Below, in pieces: positions 49,901-60,737 of a DNA stretch of 64,000 nt. The notes under the pieces are model-generated. The model saw nothing but the letters and a program-made list of their open reading frames with translations. It was not told the DNA's origin and did not search any database. The translations under genes and the position numbers were made by a program. Origin of the DNA: Strix aluco (lineage: Eukaryota; Chordata; Aves; Strigiformes; Strigidae); the NCBI RefSeq assembly GCF_031877795.1, contig NC_133934.1:106270610-106334609 (forward strand), written 5' to 3'. Within the stretch, counting starts at the first letter, position 1, and every line of letters starts with the position of its first letter.

Positions 49901-52900
49901 ACTTGAAAATGTTCTTTGTGGTTTCATTTGGCACATGTTAGAGTAGAATTAAATTTGCAACCTGTTTTTCAGTTTTTCTACCTTTGCTGCTCCCTCTTAG
50001 TCCCTTACCTGCCCAGCTCTTGTCATACCTAGGTACACTTGCAAATATTCTCACCATCTTGCTGGTTCTTTCCATCAGACTACTGTTGTCTCAGACTGTT
50101 GCAAGATAGGAAGAGGAGGAGGGGCCTTAAAGTTTTCTGACCTGTAATTACTCCTGAAATTAATTTGCCCAGATGGTGTGCAAGTAAGATGAAGTATTGT
50201 ATCATGAGTTCCCATAGCATTTACAAGTGTCCGATATTTAAATTCCCGAAAACTATTAAAATGCTGTCTTTTACTGCTAAGTTTGCAAAAGTCAAGCATG
50301 GAAAGATTACTTTGGACTCCCAGTACCTCTGTAGAACAGATGTCATTGTTACGAGTCCCCTTTTGTAAATCTGGATAATGATGATGACTGCAGGTGAGTG
50401 TCTGAGCAAACCCTTGGGCTTGTCCTCAGCAATTGGCAAATAAATGGTGCAGAGGAGCGATGAAATAATCTTTTTTCCTTAGTTATGGGGCCCTCTGCAC
50501 TTGAATCTGCTGTATTTATTTAAATTTGTACTCAGAGAGAAGAACCACTCTCTATGAGAAGAGGCAGTCCTGTTGCTGCCCCAGCAATACTCTAGCCCCA
50601 GTATTAGAGGAAAGGGGACCAGCCAAGAACTGGGGCAGCCACTTGGGGCCTAGTACCCTGCTGAGATTACATAAATAATAGTAATTACAGCTGGTATTGC
50701 TACAGAAGCGGCTCTCTGACCACTGGATGGAGCCCAAGTGCCATTCTGAACGCTGTGCTGATGTCCTTAATGACATCAGTGTTGACACTTGTGACAAGCA
50801 AAGCAGAGGTTTATTGTCAAGTTATCTCATGCATCAGAAGGAAGAAACACAAAGTGCCTGACAATGGGAAAAGGAGAAGGGAACTCAGTTTTACATAGTG
50901 GTGAGTGAGGATTTCACAAAGGAGAGGTGCTTCCAGGATCCATTTAATTCCAGCTTCTACTGAACTCATCTATCTGACTTTTCTTACAGAATTTCTTCCA
51001 TTTTCTCCCTATTAGTATCTTTATTTCTTTGCTTCTCAGGCCACTTCCAGTTTACTTGGGTCCTTGATCTTTGGTCTTGCAATCAGCCCTTTAAAATTCA
51101 TACAGTTCTGCAGGCAGCAGCTAGGGTTGTTGTGGAATAAACAGCTTGTTTCAGGTCCTCGTGCAAGCAAATGCAAATGTTGCTTTCAGTAGGAAGTCCC
51201 TTCCAGTGCCTGCACGTGTACTTCCTTTCTTCTACAGGGATTGTGGCAGTTCAGCAACAGGTGCTCCAGCTACAACTGACATTTCTCCATTCTGACTGAT
51301 AGGTCATACAGAGTTGGAATATTCAAGGCTTGTTTAGGAAAATGACAATGCTGAAGTATTTTGGAACAGAAGTGGTGGTGCAGTGTCCAGGAATGCATTT
51401 AACAAGAAGGCAAATATTAAAGGCCTATGGGAAGGAAGGGAATGCAGTCGAGGTGACCTTTAGAGCAGGGTAACCCAGCCTCTGTGTAGGTATCATTTAG
51501 GGCTCTGGAGGGTGGGCAGTGGTGAGATTGCACCCTGGGGCTGGAAGAAAGTTATTTAAGAGATTAAGGGGTTTTATGATTCAAGGTCTCTAGAGGTAAG
51601 TAAAGTTAAAAACCTCCTGTTTCAAAAATATGGGCTTAAACGATCCTGTGTTGTATCTATACGAAATGACCCCTGAGAGTGCCTGGTTTATAGAACCTCT
51701 AGCAATCCCTGTCTTGCAAGTGGGAGTAGTAAAATGCTCATGAGTTTCCCTATCTGACATGGCAGGGAGAAGCTTGTGTCATTGCTTCTGCCCTCTACTC
51801 CCAGTCCAGGAGTGTTGAGGTAAATCTCAGGCTGGGCTTCCCTGTGACACCATCATGTTAGGAGTGGAGCCAAGCTCCTGGCTGTGGGGAAGACGGCAGC
51901 CTCACTCTGCATCTTGCAGCCATCTGTGGATGTCCTCAGTGATGTGAAGAGTATAGTCACAAAGGATCAAGGCTGCCAAGTGAGGGGGCACAACTTAGAA
52001 GGAGAAGAAAGAAAAGGAAGTCTGATTAAGTTTTGTCTTGAAGTGTCTGTTTTTGGGTTTGTCCCTGCATTGATCTGCAAGGGAATGAGGCAAGTAATGG
52101 CCCCTTGGGGACCTTCAGGACTTTCCTCTCAATGTCAGCCGTCATTTTCAATCACCCTCTCCCTCCCAGCCATTAATTTTGGCCCAGGATCATGGGGACT
52201 TGTCCATCTATCACTCCTAATTGACACTAAATGATCTGTCAGTTTATTGATGAACGGCAGGAGTGGAATTGTCACAATATATTTTACTTTCTAACAACTC
52301 CTCCTGACAATTTTACCTTGTCCATCTCACTCTCCTCACATAAATCTCCATTGGCCTCTCATTCCTTCTCTTGGGCTGATCTGGTGCCAGCCGCCTCCAT
52401 GCCATCGGCACGCATCAAGGACATCAAGATGGCGGTAAGCTGCAATGTGCAGGCCCAGAGTGGGTTTTTTTCCTCACTCTCTCTCTTCCCTGCTCTTTTT
52501 CTTTTTTTTTTTTTTTTTTAATAGGCTGGTTATTCCAGGAATGCTAACAGGCTCTTGTCCTCTTGTCCCTCCATGTCATTGCTGGGGTGAGCTCTCCTTG
52601 GTGTTTCTGTTTAGACTCAGTAAAGATAACTGGCAGAAAAAGGAAAGTCCCTAAAAGACAGAAGAGTCACCTGAGAATCCCTCAGTACCATGATGTGATA
52701 GGGGATTTTTTTCCTTTTAATCCTGCTTAGTGTAACTTGCAAGAGTTTCCTGCAAAGGGAAAATGCTAGACTTGTGCCCATTCCTGTGTCTTTGCAGTGC
52801 CAAGAGGAACCTGGAAAAAGAGTTGGGCTTTTTTTTTTCTTTTTCCTTTTTTCTTTCTTTTCCTTTTTTTTTTTTTTTTTTTTTAGCTAGATTTCTGTTT

Positions 52901-55900
52901 ATTTTTAGTCTGTTAATGAAGTTTTCTTTGACTTCTTTTTCCTGAAAGACACTGAGCAATGGAAGAACTAGTAGGATTGTAGCCTCTTGCTCCCCTAGAA
53001 AATGAAGCATGCATGACAAAAGTGGAACAGACGTGTGACATATTTGGTAACAGTCCATATAAGCTGCTGAGGTGGCAGAAGTGTGCTCAGGGTAAATAAT
53101 CTCTTTGATTTTTTTGATTGAGGACAAAGCATCTTCCTTCCTTAGTTCTCGGCATCTCCAAGGAATTTACCAGCAAATTCAGGGGATACTATCCTTGCTG
53201 TCCCAAATATTTCCAGTTTAAAAAAGCAAAACCCTGTTGAAGAACACATGTAACTTGCAACCCTTTTGTATCTGTCAAAGCCAAGACTAAAAACTTGTCT
53301 GGCCTTTGTAGGTCACCTCTAAATTGGCTGTGAAGTCTAGCTTAATGCAGTTTACCTGTGAAAAGAGACCTAAGATGACCTGATCTACTTGTTTGGCCCT
53401 GTTTCCCCCTCCCCCAGTCCCCCTCCCCATTTAACCCCTCTATTATTCTCAAGTTCTTAATCCAAGTTCTTAAAATACCTTCTTTCAGAAGCTGTTTCTC
53501 TCAGATGACAGCACAAGGTGCCATTTGGTAATAAACACCTAGTTCTTTCTAGTGTTTTTCATTTAAATGTTTTCAGTGAGGCCAATCACAAGCAAAAAGT
53601 CTTTGGCCCAGTACTTCAGAATGATGAGTTTGCTCTCTGTTGTGGGATTTGAAAAAAACCACCTTAGATACTTTTTCTTTGCATTTTAGTTCTTTCTCCT
53701 TTAGCAGTCTGTTCTTCCATGTAACCATGAGGATCAGAAGTATGCTTTTCCCTTTAAATGGAAACTGAAATGCTCCTGTAAGCTCAAGAGCTGTTTGGTG
53801 TGAGAGTTGGCCCTGGTGCATACTGGAGACTGAAGACGGGATCACTTGGATCGGAGCCCCTGTTCTCAGGGAATGAAGATGTGTGGTGGATACCTCTAGA
53901 AACTGCAGCGCTGTTTTCCCACACAGCAGGAATTTGTATTAAGTGTTGTTTTTTCTGTTGCTCAGTGGGAGCTCTGAACAGCTCTGCCGGTCAGCTCTCT
54001 ACCAGTGAGCGAGTGGGGGAACCCTGGGAACATCTGTTACGGGGACAATGCAGTGAGTAGGCTGAGGTTCAGTGACCCCCATGCGCTCTCTCTGTCAGCT
54101 TGCTCTTTCGTGCCAGTTCCTAACGTCCTGCTTGCCAGAGCTTTCCTCCTTTGTTGCTTCTGTTAAGCAAGCCCACGTTTTAGGACGTGAGGAGAAACAA
54201 CAACACTTTTGCTAGAGATTATTAGTGCCTCACAAGTTCATTTCAGCTGGAGCCGACTAGCTGCAGTGTCTGTCAGATCCCATCCCACAGAGCATGCCTG
54301 CTCACTGTTTCATCTTTCCTCCGGTGCCATGCTCTAGAGCAGTATGTTCAAGATGTGGAGCCCAGGGAGCCTGTGAGGGGCCAGAAAGTGGATGGTGGGA
54401 CCATTACAGTTTAAAAAAATGTGTGTCTGCCCAAAACCCCATTGTGGAGATATAGATAGCCATGTGCCCCAGGGCTTCGAAGTGGAGGGCTGTGAGGTGA
54501 CACCCTGTGACAGAAATAAAGGCTCATAGAGGTCCTTGCTCTGCAGAAATCAATGGCAAAACTTGCCTTCATTTTAGGAAATGTGAAGATTGAATTCACT
54601 GATTGAATCAATCTGGCTTTTCCAGGCTGCCACAGTCCAGGGAGAGGGGGTAGAAACTGAACTGATCAGAGCCCCAGGGAAGGTGCTGAGAAGACACCTT
54701 GTGGCAGTGCTTTCCAGCACGGGCTGCAGTTCTAGTTGACACACAGCTTTGATGAGTGTTTTTTCTCCCTGTGCCTCAGCAAACATGCAGTGACCAAGAC
54801 CCACCCGGGGAGAGCCCGGAGAACCGATCAGTTAGCACTCGTGCGTCATTTTGGGTGTGTAACTTAGGTGTGCCTTAGGCTATTGAACAAGCTGCAACTC
54901 GTAGCTCACCGTGCACTCACTGTGGTGATGGGCACTAAAAAAATACTTGAGCAAGAGAGTACAATGTCCTTTTTAATCTTTTTTTTCCCCCTCCTCCCTC
55001 AGGCCTAGACCTGAATTACAGCCTGTGCCCTAGAGGCAAAAGGCTTGCCGTCTCCCTGCGGGCCGAGCCCAGCCCTCGGCGTTGGGGTGGGGATGGCTTT
55101 GGATGGCAGCGCGGAGGCCGCCCGCTGGCCAGTGCCGAGCTGCCCGCGCACACAGCCGCCTCTCTGCGCTGCCTTTGATCGCCCAGCTCTCACAGCAAAA
55201 CGTACCTCTGAGTGCCAGGACGTCCCCGTTTTCCCCATTTCCTTTTTTCAGCAAGAGGGCAGCTTGAAGCAGCTTTCTGGCTCCCCATGACTCACAACGA
55301 GAAGCGGTTGAGACACGCCAGGCAACACGCTAACAGGCGGGCAGATGAAATTCCGCCCGCGCTGCCAGGCCCTGTCGGACACCGAGAACACCTTTCGGTG
55401 GGGGCTGGCGGCCCCGCCGCTCCTGCGGAGCGGGCCCACCCTCCCGGGGACAGCCCGCCAGCCCAGTGGATGCCGGCTGCGGCTGCCTGCCGACAGCCCC
55501 ATCGCAGCCCGCCGCTCGCCGCCCTCCTCGCTCGGCAGCGGCCCGGGGACCCGCCGCCTCCGCGGGGGGCCCGGCCCGCCGCCAGGCCGCCAGGGCCCGG
55601 CAGAGGGCGGCCGCGGCCCGGCAAAGCCGCGGCGCCGGCGGGCGGCCCCAGGGGAGCGCGGCCGCCGCGGGGCCCGCCCGCGGCCCGGAGCCGCGCCGGC
55701 TCGGCGGCACCGGGCCCTCGGCGCCGGGCGGAGCGGGGCGGGCGCTGCGCCCCGGGTGCGGGAGCGCCGGCGAGAGAACGCGGCCCCCCGGCCGGGCGGA
55801 TGGCAACCGCGCCGGGCGAGGGGGCTACCCCCGCTCCTAGCCCCCTCTCTTCCTCGGCTGCTGCCCCCGGCAGGCTAGGCCCGGCGGTCCTGGCCAGCCG

Positions 55901-58900
55901 CCTCCATGTGCGTTTTAACCTCCCGCCGTAGTTGCCGCCCTTTTCCTTCGCAGCGTCGCCCGCCCTCACACCTGCCGGGGCACACAGAAGAGAGCCGCGG
56001 ATCTTGCTCGCTGGCCTCCTGGTGCCTGGCTGTGGCTCGGTGCTGGATGCAAGCGTGTCTAGAGCGCTCATGAGCTGTGGACATTAAAAGGATTTCAAGG
56101 ACATTTCCCCCCATTCATCCCAGTTATGTCCCCTGCTAAAATAGGTTAACGGTGTCTAATTAACCACTGCACATTGTCATGCTGCATAAAGATAGCATCC
56201 TGGCTGTTCTCTGAGCCCTGCTACTTTATCTCCATTTAGATCTCCGTGGTAGTCCATTAAATGAGAAAGAAACAGTTTAACAGAGATGATGTCTACATTA
56301 GAACTGCCTCTCACCCTTCAGCACAGAAGTTGCGGGCAGCTCCGAGGCAGCTCAGCTGTACATTAGGGGTGTGTGTATGAGGTTTAACCCCCTCTCATTA
56401 ATGTGGAGAAAGGATTCCTGCTGGCCAGAACTGAGCTAAGACAGCACTCAAGAGCAAGATCAGATCCGTATCCTCTGTCCCAGGACACAAGGAGAGAAAT
56501 AGGTATTCTGTACTGGGAGTTACATAACAGGGGGGTTACATGGGGTCCGTCAGGGTTTTCTGCCCAGTTTCTCAGCTATTCAGCACCCTGAAATAGAGAG
56601 GGGGTCAGCAGTTGGCCAAAGCCAGAGGGAATATTCTGGGATTTTGGTTATGTTTGGGAGCACAGCCAGCCTTCCATGAAAGAGAATTTAAATGAAGTTG
56701 TCCAGGTGATGGGGTCGGTCCATGTTCTTTGACCCTCCAGATGCAATGGGCTCATCAGAAGAAATGGAAGAACCAGAGGTATTGCTGTCTCACAAAACCT
56801 GGAGGTGGCTGGTGTATAATACATCAGACTGAATGCATTTCTGAGCACTGCTCCCAGAATTGTATTGTTTTGTTTGCCCTTACTTGGGTGGGTGTATCTA
56901 TAGTTCATACACAATTGGTCATTTTGTAGGCGCTTGTTGCTGCCTTCCCTGGGCTGTGCCTCCAGCTGGAGCAAACAAACCAGGGCAGTGTACTTCTTGT
57001 TGCTGAGTACGTAAGGAAAGAATAGGGAGTCTGTCTGTGCTGGCTTGAGTTTACAGTCTGGTTTCTTCCATGTCTGCTTTCACTCACCACTAGAAAGCTG
57101 TGCCCATGTGGTGAATGAAGAGGATGCTGTGTACCCAGGCCTGATATTCCTGAAGGATGAAGTGTTGGTCTCAACATGTTGCAATTGGCATTGATAAGCT
57201 GAGCCAGTTCTCATGAAGGGATACTCCACAGTGCTTAAAGCAGTGTGATAACTTCATGAAGAATGCCTGTGGGGCTTCCCATAGCACCTGGAGAGCAAAG
57301 AGACAAGCAGGTGACTGGTTCTGCAGGAACAGTATCTCCATGTATAACGTAGCCCTCAGCTGAGCTTATGGAATGGACCCGGCTGGAGGTAGGGCACCTT
57401 TTGAGGATCTGTTAATGACTTCTCTTACTGCCTCGAAGGTTTTTAACCTTAGGACACAAGGAAAAACTTTTCTTTCAGGGTATCTTTGTTAGGTTGATTT
57501 AGGTAATGCAATTGGGCCAAAAAAGCAGAAGATTAGTCAGGAACAAACCAAAAATATTTTGTGAATTCTTTTTTCCAATCTGAAATAAGGAATGAAAAGG
57601 TAATATGGCATCTCAAACAAAATGAAATGAAACCTTATAAGAAGGGAAAGGAAACAGCAGACTGGGTATCTTCTTTACCTAATAGCTCAGTCATTAAGGT
57701 CCCAGAGAGTGTAAAACATGCATTTCCTTCCTGTGCTCCAGAAGTTTCATACTATATTTCCAGGATAGTTCTCTACCTGTGAGCTTATCAGCTGGTTTGA
57801 AATGCCAGTTTCATCAAATAATGCTATTCCAAATCATATATTAACAAATGTATTTAGTACAAGTAACTGGAAGCAGATGTCTCACCTAAACAGAGCAACA
57901 GTCATTTCTAGCTCCTGCTCTAGTGCTGTTGGTATTTAAATGCTCTGTATAAACTCCAGGACTATCAGCATGAAAGACTGGCATCACCCACTGCCACCTT
58001 CGGACCCTGTGATATAGGGACTAGGGTGTTCTTTTGGGGGGCTGACTGTGGGGCTTTAGCTTGCCCTAGGGAGAGGAGGGAACTGTCTTGTTTGACGGGA
58101 GAGTGTTCCAACACCTGGGCTCTGGCCTTAAAGGGGTCAGTACTATTCTCCCCTCCTGTTTTATGAATTTGTTCCCCAAATGACTATTTTTTCCAGTATA
58201 GTGCAGCTATTTCATAATGAAGTATTTTCTTGTTGCCCTGAATAAGTCCTCTCCTAACATAACAAGAAAAAGTTGAGAAAGCTTTAAGTCTCAGAATATG
58301 AGTAAAGTAGTCTCTGCCTCTAGGACTAACATATGACTGCCTTCCCTGTGGGCCACCTGGGTATCTGTCATGACAGGGAGCTGAGGAAAAAGAAACAAAA
58401 ATTGCTTACAGGGATAGCAGGAGTGACCCTCTCCTGGGAGGTATAAACATGTGAAGTGTTTCACTCCTGCCTGGGGACAGGAGATGGGCAAAGATGTAGG
58501 GAGTGGGAGTACTGAGGCGTGTAGTGTTATCTGGGGCTGGACAATTATCAAGAGTAACGGGATCATGCTAAGAAGAGGTTAGATTGAACCTCCAGGAAAT
58601 CATCTCACTGTGCAAGGCTGTGCAAAGCCATCGTTTGGGATGTATCAGCTCAGTGAGGGTAAGGATCTGAAGACAGGGTGTGGGAAGCAGTTCTGTGGAG
58701 GCAGAAGGGAGGGATAAAATAGGATAAATCTTGCATCACCTTTCCATCTCCTCAGATTCTAAACTCCAGTGAGAGCTGGTGGTGGGCTCTCTCTTTCTGC
58801 ATAATATCAGGCAGTTCACAAAAAGTGCTTTGCACTGCCACTGGGGAGGAGGATGGAGCTGGACAATTACTCCTCACTGGAAGAGCTCTTTCCTAAATTC

Positions 58901-60737
58901 CCCAGCTCCATTGCACTTCTGCCTCTTCTGATGAACAGAAGGGTGCAGATACAGCTGAAAGCCCGGATGCAGATGTCACCTACACAGCTGCAGTTCTGAT
59001 TACAGCAGTGGATAATACTGGGCTCAGATCACTGATTTGATGTAATTTTTCGCTTCTCGCAGGCTGCAAGCTCCAGGGAGAGCAGTGGAGACAAGGGGCT
59101 TCTCCTCATATCCAGATATTCTCTGTGCCCTGCTCCTTGCTCTTAGAACAGTAGATTATTCACAGGAGGGTTAGAAGAGGACCATAACCTGGTAGAACAG
59201 AAAGCAGATGAGGAGAGGCCTGTCCCATCTCATGGAAGTGCTTTGAAAGGAGCAGTGCAAGGCAATGAAGCAACTTCTCTTACATCTTGGTGTGTCCTGG
59301 GGCAGTGTGTGTGGCAGGGGAGAGCCCCGTGCGTTCTTTGTCATGGCACCCTGACTTCAAGGAAGGGGAGAATATTTATTCCAGTGCATAGAGATGAAAC
59401 TTCACTCTGCAAAATGGCCAAAGCAATCAGCGAGTGATGGAGTATCTGCTAAAAAGAAACCTGGCATTTAATTAACTTTTCAAAGTGCTGGTTCAGCAAC
59501 CTCCATGTTTTACATTTTGAATATTGAACAAGCGTCCCTAATCGGGACTGAATTACTTCTGGGCTTGCTGGGGTGGAGAGCAAGGGAGCTGCCATTTGCC
59601 AGTGCCTCCCCCGCACGTTATTATTATGAACTCCTGTTAACTCAGCCAGATCAACCCTGATTTACTGCAGCGACAGCACATCTGACCTGAACTTGGCTAG
59701 CTCAGGTGGGGCTCCTAACCTACAAAGGCAACCAGATAATCTTTATGCACGACCAGGGGGAAGAAAGACCTGTTGATCTCTCAGGGGTAGGTAGACAAAG
59801 TATAGCATCTTCTTCACTCCTCAATGTGCCGACCTTTCTACTAAGGCAAGCTTTACCTGCAGCTGATGGCAGAGGGGATGAAAAAGTATCTCAGAAGCTA
59901 AAAACCAGGGAATATGTTTCTTGCTGTATCTGGACATGGCTGCATTATTGGACCCAAGTGGTTCTGCTTCAATCTGATGCACTCAGGGACTTTTTGATAC
60001 ACTGGTTTAATGGTCACTCAGAACTCTTTAAGGGTGCAATGTGTTATATTGGACCTGGTGTAGGAACTGTTTTGCATAATAGTGATACAGGGAAAGGTGC
60101 CGTTTTTTTAATTTTCTCTAGCCTTTTCTAAGCCCTTCCTTGTCTTGCAGGTCAGGAAGAAAGCATGCAGAAGAAGTAGAAGAGTAAGTTCCCATTGTTG
60201 CTGAGACTTCTTCCACAACTTTTACATCTGATCTCATGGAGAAGGGACATGCAGCTCTAAGCACCAGTACACCAAGATCTGGAACTTGGGAAGGGTGCAG
60301 AGCCTGGCATGAATTCATGTTGTGTCCTGGGATGGGGTAGGGCTGGTCACTCTATAGCTCCCTGGAGTAGGTGATGGCTCTGTCACTCCCATATGACAGA
60401 AAGAAGGAAAAGTACAAAGCATCCGCTTCCCTCCCAGACCCACCCCCGGCCCTAGTGTCTGCAGCCTAAGGGTTTGTCTCAGGTACAAGGCCTTTTCCTT
60501 AAGCGCTCTAAGCTGAGATTTCTGCTGAGTCCAGCAATGAGGCGAATGAAAGAAGGTCAGTCTGCAGGCTAAGTGTACCTGGGAACTCTCCCCTTGACAA
60601 GTCATGAGGCTTGTGGGGAGGAAGGGGACACACTAAGATGCTTTTCTGGCCTTGCAATTAAAATTATTTCTTTCTTGTGTTTTGCTGCAGCCATCGTCTC
60701 AGACAGCAGAGCCTGGAGGCATCAGATGATGGAGGAG
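31391..60737 (+). CDS. IFT43: Intraflagellar transport protein 43, exons 1-6 (3' end beyond window)
   Basis: Subunit of the IFT-A complex, which drives retrograde transport in cilia; human mutations cause cranioectodermal dysplasia. Segments 31,391-31,444, 31,999-32,088, 38,010-38,039, 47,369-47,436, 60,151-60,183 and 60,691-60,737 join in phase (0,0,0,2,2) into 107 codons plus one base. Landmarks agree with vertebrate IFT43: KMGRRARQD, SRKNSSSASLGE, PPRRQGGWADD, KSGRKHAEEVED and HRLRQQSLEASDDGG. The next residues in the family (a DIP-IPDLEEVQEEDF-type core and the C-terminal region) are not encoded before the right edge, so at least half the protein lies outside. The start is less certain: human begins with an acidic peptide not seen here. 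Confidence 0.9.
31445..31998 (+). other. IFT43: IFT43 intron 1
   Basis: GT-AG intron of 554 nt, mostly CpG-island sequence. It holds nothing else recognisable. Confidence 0.6.
31999..32088 (+). CDS. IFT43: IFT43 coding exon 2
   Basis: Encodes 30 residues, VLKMGRRARQDFFPDENLSR then KNSSSASLGE. It aligns with human AKMGRRAQQE through KNSSLTLTGE. The acceptor is GCGCTGCAG and the donor GTGGGT. Phase 0 at both ends. Confidence 0.92.
32089..38009 (+). other. IFT43: IFT43 intron 2
   Basis: GT-AG intron of 5.9 kb. It is AT-rich, with scattered frames of up to 137 codons on both strands that lack any recognisable domain. Degraded transposon sequence is likely, but I could not assign a family. Confidence 0.75.
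38010..38039 (+). CDS. IFT43: IFT43 30-nt microexon 3
   Basis: DEDPEEKVDH, flanked by a strong polypyrimidine tract with TTCTAG and an excellent donor GTAAGA. It is phase 0 on both sides, so it can be included or skipped without a frameshift between exons 2 and 4. From memory human IFT43 runs from the SLTLTGE region straight into its KLPRCRQGGWA segment. A short acidic insert is therefore expected to be optional or lineage-specific. Confidence 0.7.
38040..47368 (+). other. IFT43: IFT43 intron 3
   Basis: GT-AG intron of 9.3 kb without supportable genes. The longest frames (131-133 codons near 45.2-46.8 kb) have no recognisable domain. A GT-rich stretch lies around 45,480-45,720. Confidence 0.75.
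47369..47436 (+). CDS. IFT43: IFT43 coding exon 4
   Basis: Encodes GPPPKPPRRQGGWADDPVLA, PT, and two bases of Lys. RQGGWADD matches the conserved IFT43 RQGGWAGD motif. The donor GTGAGT is strong. The length is 68 nt. Confidence 0.93.
52399..52434 (+). other. Exon-like segment with ATG, YY1-like motif and strong donor
   Basis: A 12-codon frame, MPSARIKDIKMA, ends exactly at GTAAGC, a good splice donor. Its end, TCAAGATGGCGG, matches the YY1 core AAGATGGCGG. The frame extends upstream to 52,231. As an alternative IFT43 first exon it would be out of phase with exon 5, which needs two preceding bases. It could be a noncoding first exon or a conserved regulatory element. Confidence 0.3.
52500..52884 (+). 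repeat. Two pyrimidine/poly-T tracts
   Basis: A T-run of about 19 nt near 52,501-52,519 is followed by AATAG. A T-rich tract with C interruptions lies at 52,829-52,884. They may be tails of minus-strand retroposons or simple low-complexity sequence; the body of an element was not identified. Confidence 0.7.
55020..56050. promoter_or_regulatory. Orphan CpG island within IFT43 intron 4
   Basis: About 1 kb of dense CpG with GC content close to the two gene promoters, but more than 11 kb from any IFT43 exon upstream and 4 kb from the next downstream. It contains frames of up to 259 codons on both strands, which are compositional artefacts. A pyrimidine-rich CTCCCTCAG acceptor-like site lies at its left edge (about 55,003). 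It could be an alternative promoter, a promoter for an unannotated transcript, or a developmental enhancer island. Confidence 0.7.
60151..60183 (+). CDS. IFT43: IFT43 coding exon 5 (33 nt)
   Basis: With AA from exon 4 it reads K-SGRKHAEEVE-(E/D), aligning with human KFRRKASEEIED. The acceptor is TTGTCTTGCAG and the donor GTAAGT. It ends with GA of the Asp codon completed in exon 6. Confidence 0.9.
60184..60690 (+). other. IFT43: IFT43 intron 5
   Basis: GT-AG intron of 507 nt with no recognisable features. Confidence 0.85.
60691..60737 (+). CDS. IFT43: IFT43 coding exon 6
   Basis: Completes Asp and encodes HRLRQQSLEASDDGG plus the first base of the next codon, aligning with human FRLRPQSLNGSDYGG. 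The acceptor is TTTTGCTGCAG and the donor GTAAGG. The length is 47 nt. Confidence 0.92.

Larger units (their letters stand above)
47437..60150 (+). other. IFT43: IFT43 intron 4
   Basis: GT-AG intron of 12.7 kb, the largest in the window. It holds an exon-like, YY1-like element at 52.4 kb, two pyrimidine tracts at 52.5-52.9 kb, an orphan CpG island at 55.0-56.05 kb, and possible conserved noncoding sequence at 56.1-56.3 and 59.46-59.72 kb. No nested gene can be demonstrated. Confidence 0.75.

Noticed and set aside
50750-50790. Inverted repeat CTGATGTC/GACATCAG
   Set aside because: An 8-bp stem alone is common by chance, and nothing around it suggests a structured RNA.
55212-56071. 239- and 259-codon frames in the intronic CpG island
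   Set aside because: Open on both strands at once with low-complexity composition. They show base composition and not a gene.
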